Shown here: in pieces, positions 61,244 to 64,000 of the stretch
Position numbering within the stretch: position 1 is the stretch's first letter
Layout of the letters: every line of letters starts with the position of its first letter
Assembly (NCBI RefSeq): GCF_900090285.1
Contig: NZ_LT607754.1
Span: forward strand, 3,162,001 to 3,226,000
DNA length: 64,000 nt
Direction of reading: 5' to 3'
Origin: Micromonospora inositola
GTDB lineage: Bacteria; Actinomycetota; Actinomycetes; Mycobacteriales; Micromonosporaceae
Position numbers and translations under genes: made by a program
The notes under the pieces: generated by a model
What the model was told of the DNA's origin: nothing
Database searches by the model: none
What the model saw: the letters and a program-made list of their open reading frames with translations, nothing else

Positions 61244-62467
61244 TCAGAACACCTCCATCGGGGCCGGGGCGCGGTGCCAGCCGAACGCCGGACCGGCCGC
61301 CGCGAGCGACCTCGGCACCAGTTCCCGGACCCGGCCGGCGGCGGCGAGCGCCCCGAGTCCGGCGCCGCCCAGGTAGAGCTCGCCGAGGGCGCGTACGTCG
61401 CAGGCGAGCTGGGCCGACGCGGCGGTGGCCGTGCAGGTCGCGCCCGACGGGCCGCCGACCAGGTGCCACCGGCCGGCGTTCTCCGGCAGCAGCTCGTCGG
61501 TGACCTCGATCACCACGTCGAGGTCGGTGGCGTACCGGCGGGCGGCCAGCGCGGCGGGCAGGTCGACCACGCGTACCCAGAGCCCGTCGGAGAGCTGGGC
61601 GCCGAGCTGCCGCGGCTCGTTCACCAGCCACAACAGCGGCTCGTCCACGGCGGCGGTACGGAAGGACAGCCGCCGGGTCAGGTCGATCGAGAGCAGCAGC
61701 CGCCACAGCGCCAGGTACGCGTCGGGGTTTTCCGCGACCATCTCGTCGACCCGGACCTCGCCGCGCGGGCCGCCGCGGTCCCACTCGTCCTTCGTCCGGA
61801 ACAGCGCGTACCCGTCGAGCCCCGCCGCCCCCTCGTGCAGCAGCACCCGCCGCTCGGTGGCACCCTCCCGCAGGCTCTTCACGTCGGCCAGCACGTACCG
61901 CCACCAGCGCTCGTCCCGGTCCGACCAGCCGGCGCGGTGAGCGCGGACCCGGTCGTACAGCCGGGCCAGCTCGGCCGGCCGCGCGGCCGGCTGGTCCAGG
62001 CGGAGCGTGCCCGCGACGGACGCCGCCTGCTCCGGCAGGCGCAGTTCGGTGGTGTCGCAGCTGATGGTGAGCCGCTGCGCGGCCAGGCCGTAGCCGAACC
62101 GGGGGTAGATCCGACCCTCGCTGGCCCAGAGCACCGCGACCGGCTCCCGGCCGGCGTCGCGGATCTCCCGCAGCTGGCGGCGCATCAGAGCGGTGAGCAG
62201 GCCCCGGCGGCGGTGGGTCGGGGCGACCGAGACCCCCGTCACGTGCGCCGCCGGCACGCTGGCGCCGGGCACCCCCAGCTCCCGGGTGAACGCCGCGGCG
62301 TACGCGACCGCCGTCGTGCCGTCGCGGACCAGCAGCCCGCGTTCCGGTTCGAAGATCCCTCGCTCGACCTCCAGCAGCTCCGGGTCGAGACCGACGTGGA
62401 AGGCCAGGGCCAGCAGCCCGGCGATCTCGTCGAAATCCTCGGCGCGGGGCACCACCACATCGGTCAT
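61244..62467 (-). CDS. Eis-like GNAT family acetyltransferase
   Basis: 407 aa. GNAT fold in the first half (HVTGVSVAPTHRRRGLLTALMRRQLREIRDAG is the acetyl-CoA pyrophosphate loop), SEGRIYPRFGYGLAAQ with the catalytic Tyr, then a central GNAT-like and a C-terminal sterol-carrier-like domain. The chain ends ...APAPMEVF; in Eis the C-terminal Phe carboxylate is the general base. Mycobacterial Eis acetylates aminoglycosides and proteins. The start at ATG 62467 is inferred; an upstream ATG is at 62485. Confidence 0.88.
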   Translation of the reverse strand: MTDVVVPRAEDFDEIAGLLALAFHVGLDPELLEVERGIFEPERGLLVRDGTTAVAYAAAFTRELGVPGASVPAAHVTGVSVAPTHRRRGLLTALMRRQLREIRDAGREPVAVLWASEGRIYPRFGYGLAAQRLTISCDTTELRLPEQAASVAGTLRLDQPAARPAELARLYDRVRAHRAGWSDRDERWWRYVLADVKSLREGATERRVLLHEGAAGLDGYALFRTKDEWDRGGPRGEVRVDEMVAENPDAYLALWRLLLSIDLTRRLSFRTAAVDEPLLWLVNEPRQLGAQLSDGLWVRVVDLPAALAARRYATDLDVVIEVTDELLPENAGRWHLVGGPSGATCTATAASAQLACDVRALGELYLGGAGLGALAAAGRVRELVPRSLAAAGPAFGWHRAPAPMEVF

Positions 62468-62565
62468 CGGATGTGTGTAACGCATCACCGGCGGGGTCGG
62501 CGACCGATTTGCCGGCTCGCTACCCTCGGAAACGTGGCCGGCGTCGGTCACGGGGAGGACACGAG

Positions 62566-63093
62566 ATGGCGGACCAGACCCAGCCGTGGGCCGAGCGCAC
62601 CGTGGAGGTGCCGCCGCAGCCCGGGGTGCCGACCCAGCGGGACCCGTACCGGCGGGGGGTGGCCTCGGTGGGCCAGCGGCGCACCCCGCGCACCGAGCAG
62701 TTCCCCACCGCCGACCCCGCCGACTGGTCCGGCGGCTCCGCCCCGCGCCGGCCGATGGGCTGGCACCTGGCCCAGCTGCGCCGCGGCGGCGAGTGGAGCG
62801 CGGCGGGCGGCCTCTTCGCCTTCGTCTGCTGGGGCATCTGGGCGATCTCCGGCCGCGGTGACCTGACCGCGCCGCTGCTGACCTTCGTGCTGAGCCTGCT
62901 CACCGCGGTCGGCCTCTTCGCGCTCTCCCGCCTGCTCGGCCGGCTGATCTGGGAGCGCCAGCTGGGCCGGGTCCGGCGCAGCGCCCGTGGCGCGCACCTG
63001 GTGACGGCGCTCTTCCTGGCCGGCGTGGGGGTCGCCTACCTTCAGCAGACCGAGTGGGTCGTGACGGCCTGGAACTGGGTCACCGGCAACTGA
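62566..63093 (+). CDS. Small membrane protein
   Basis: 175 aa. GGGAGGAC before ATG 62566. An N-terminal disordered cytoplasmic half of about 75 residues, then three hydrophobic helices (WSAAGGLFAFVCWGIWAI, APLLTFVLSLLTAVGLFALSRLL, GAHLVTALFLAGVGVAYL) and a short C-terminus WVVTAWNWVTGN. The arginine-rich loop between helices 2 and 3 suggests inside orientation. Function unknown. Confidence 0.75.
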   Translation: MADQTQPWAERTVEVPPQPGVPTQRDPYRRGVASVGQRRTPRTEQFPTADPADWSGGSAPRRPMGWHLAQLRRGGEWSAAGGLFAFVCWGIWAISGRGDLTAPLLTFVLSLLTAVGLFALSRLLGRLIWERQLGRVRRSARGAHLVTALFLAGVGVAYLQQTEWVVTAWNWVTGN

Positions 63094-63104
63094 TCCCGGT
63101 ACCC

Positions 63105-63136
63105 GCGGGCGGGTCGGCGTCGCGCCGCCCGCCCGC
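63105..63136 (+). terminator. GC-rich hairpin
   Basis: gcgggcggg and cccgcccgc flank an inner pair cggcg/cgccg around a TCG loop, one base bulged. It follows the membrane protein gene by 12 bp. Confidence 0.5.
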
Positions 63137-63319
63137 GCGCCCGGTCGCGGGATGCCGCGACGCCGGTCGTCACTCCACCAGGACGTCGGCTCCTTACCCG
63201 GCGGGGCGCGGTTCATCCGCTGCCCGGACCGGCCGTTCGGCGATCCGCGCGGCGCGTCCGGCGCACCGATCCCGGTCGGCCGTCGTGCCGGCGGGCGTTC
63301 GCGGACCAGCATTGGGGCC

Positions 63320-64000
63320 ATGGGCGCGTATCGATCAGCGTACGAGCGGAGCATCGCCGACCCGGCCGGCTTCTGGCGGGACGCGGCGGCGGACATCGAC
63401 TGGTTCCGGGCGCCGGAGCGGATCCTCGACGACAGCGCTGCGCCGCTGTACCGCTGGTTCCCCGACGCGGTGCTGAACACCTGCCACAACGCGCTCGACC
63501 GGCACGTGGCGGCCGGTCGCGGCGACCAGCCGGCGCTGATCCATGACAGCCCGGTCACCGGCACGGTACGCACGTACAGCTACGCGGAACTGCTCGCGGA
63601 GACCGCCCGGTTCGCCGGGGCGCTGCGCCGGCTCGGCGTCGGCCGGGGCGACCGGGTGCTGCTCTACCTGGCCATGGTGCCGGAGGCGGTGATCGCCATG
63701 CTGGCCTGCGCCCGGATCGGTGCGGTCCACTCGGTGGTCTTCGGCGGCTTCGCCGCGCACGAGCTGGCCGTCCGGATCGACGACGCCCGGCCGACGGTGA
63801 TCGTCGCCACCTCCTGCGGCATCGAGGTGGACCGGGTCGTCGACTACCACCCGATCCTGACCGCCGCGCTAACCGAGGCGGCACACGGACCCGCGCACTG
63901 CGTGATCGTGCAGCGCCCGCAGCGTCCCGCGCCGCTGCTGCCCGGCCGGGACCTGACCTGGGACGAGGTGATGGCCGACGCCGAACCGGTGGACTGCGTG
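63320..64000 (+). CDS. prpE: Propionyl-CoA synthetase, N-terminus (cut by window edge)
   Basis: 227 codons visible, no stop. The opening MGAYRSAYERSIADPAGFWRDAAADIDW, LNTCHNALDRHV and LGVGRGDRVLLYLAMVPEAVIAMLACARIGAVHSVVFGGFAAHELAVRIDDARP follow E. coli PrpE, the propionate-activating branch of the acetyl-CoA synthetase family. The AMP-binding TSGTTGKPKG motif lies beyond the edge. Related acetyl-CoA synthetases are the alternative. Confidence 0.85.
   Translation, partial: MGAYRSAYERSIADPAGFWRDAAADIDWFRAPERILDDSAAPLYRWFPDAVLNTCHNALDRHVAAGRGDQPALIHDSPVTGTVRTYSYAELLAETARFAGALRRLGVGRGDRVLLYLAMVPEAVIAMLACARIGAVHSVVFGGFAAHELAVRIDDARPTVIVATSCGIEVDRVVDYHPILTAALTEAAHGPAHCVIVQRPQRPAPLLPGRDLTWDEVMADAEPVDCV

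Overview
The window is very GC-rich chromosomal DNA from an actinobacterium, most likely the family Micromonosporaceae (Micromonospora, Salinispora and relatives). I infer this from the codon usage, many GTG starts, mycothiol-type redox proteins, a SigE-family ECF sigma factor, an EttA ABC-F protein, class E/F sortase, group II truncated haemoglobin and an ATP-dependent DNA ligase of the actinobacterial LigB type. The taxonomic call rests on recognition of protein families, not on a search.

Layout. 1-4.8 kb: a methyltransferase cut by the edge, a septum-formation lipoprotein, unknown proteins and two alpha/beta hydrolases. 4.6-8.4 kb: a small scarred region. A SigE-family ECF sigma factor is translationally coupled to a membrane protein with HAF-like repeats. 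Next to it lies the 1.4 kb remnant of an integrated element at an intact tRNA-Arg(TCT). The remnant has a duplicated 46 bp attachment core, paired 24 bp repeats just inside each end, the C-terminal third of a tyrosine integrase and one cargo gene. A truncated methyltransferase pseudogene abuts the outer core copy. 8.5-12 kb: a degenerate trypsin-like protein, a lipase, an HPF/RaiA-like protein and an SSB paralogue. 12-28 kb: late cobalamin genes (cobD, cobQ, cobB, cobC, cobT and a fused cysG/cobA) interleaved with a frameshifted rhodanese, a uridine-kinase-like protein, an M20 dipeptidase, an ATP-dependent DNA ligase, SURF1 and a bifunctional penicillin-binding protein. 28-32 kb: trehalose genes otsA and an otsB-GH15 fusion. 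32-41 kb: ettA operon, YbjN protein, globin, MFS exporter, MscS channel, HNH nuclease, and a sortase with a probable secreted partner.

41.4-54.2 kb is the most coherent block. A divergent Lrp/AsnC regulator faces eleven tightly packed genes that together encode tryptophan catabolism through 3-hydroxyanthranilate and 2-aminomuconate to pyruvate and acetyl-CoA: kynA, kynU, kmo, 2-aminomuconate-semialdehyde dehydrogenase, 2-oxopent-4-enoate hydratase, acylating acetaldehyde dehydrogenase, 4-hydroxy-2-oxovalerate aldolase, 2-oxo-3-hexenedioate decarboxylase, RidA-type 2-aminomuconate deaminase, 3-hydroxyanthranilate dioxygenase and ACMS decarboxylase. No recognisable kynurenine formamidase is present, but an amidase-signature enzyme follows 9 bp after the last gene. 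54-64 kb is housekeeping: small membrane proteins, aminopeptidase N, a mycothiol-type DsbA reductase with an altered active site, DUF1015, an RpiB-type isomerase, an Eis-like acetyltransferase and the start of a propionyl-CoA synthetase gene.

Many genes carry a TAnnnT or CAGGAT hexamer exactly 6-8 nt before the start codon and no Shine-Dalgarno, so leaderless transcription seems common here. Strong perfect inverted repeats separate many convergent or tandem units. I found no CRISPR array, no complete mobile element and no secondary-metabolite cluster.
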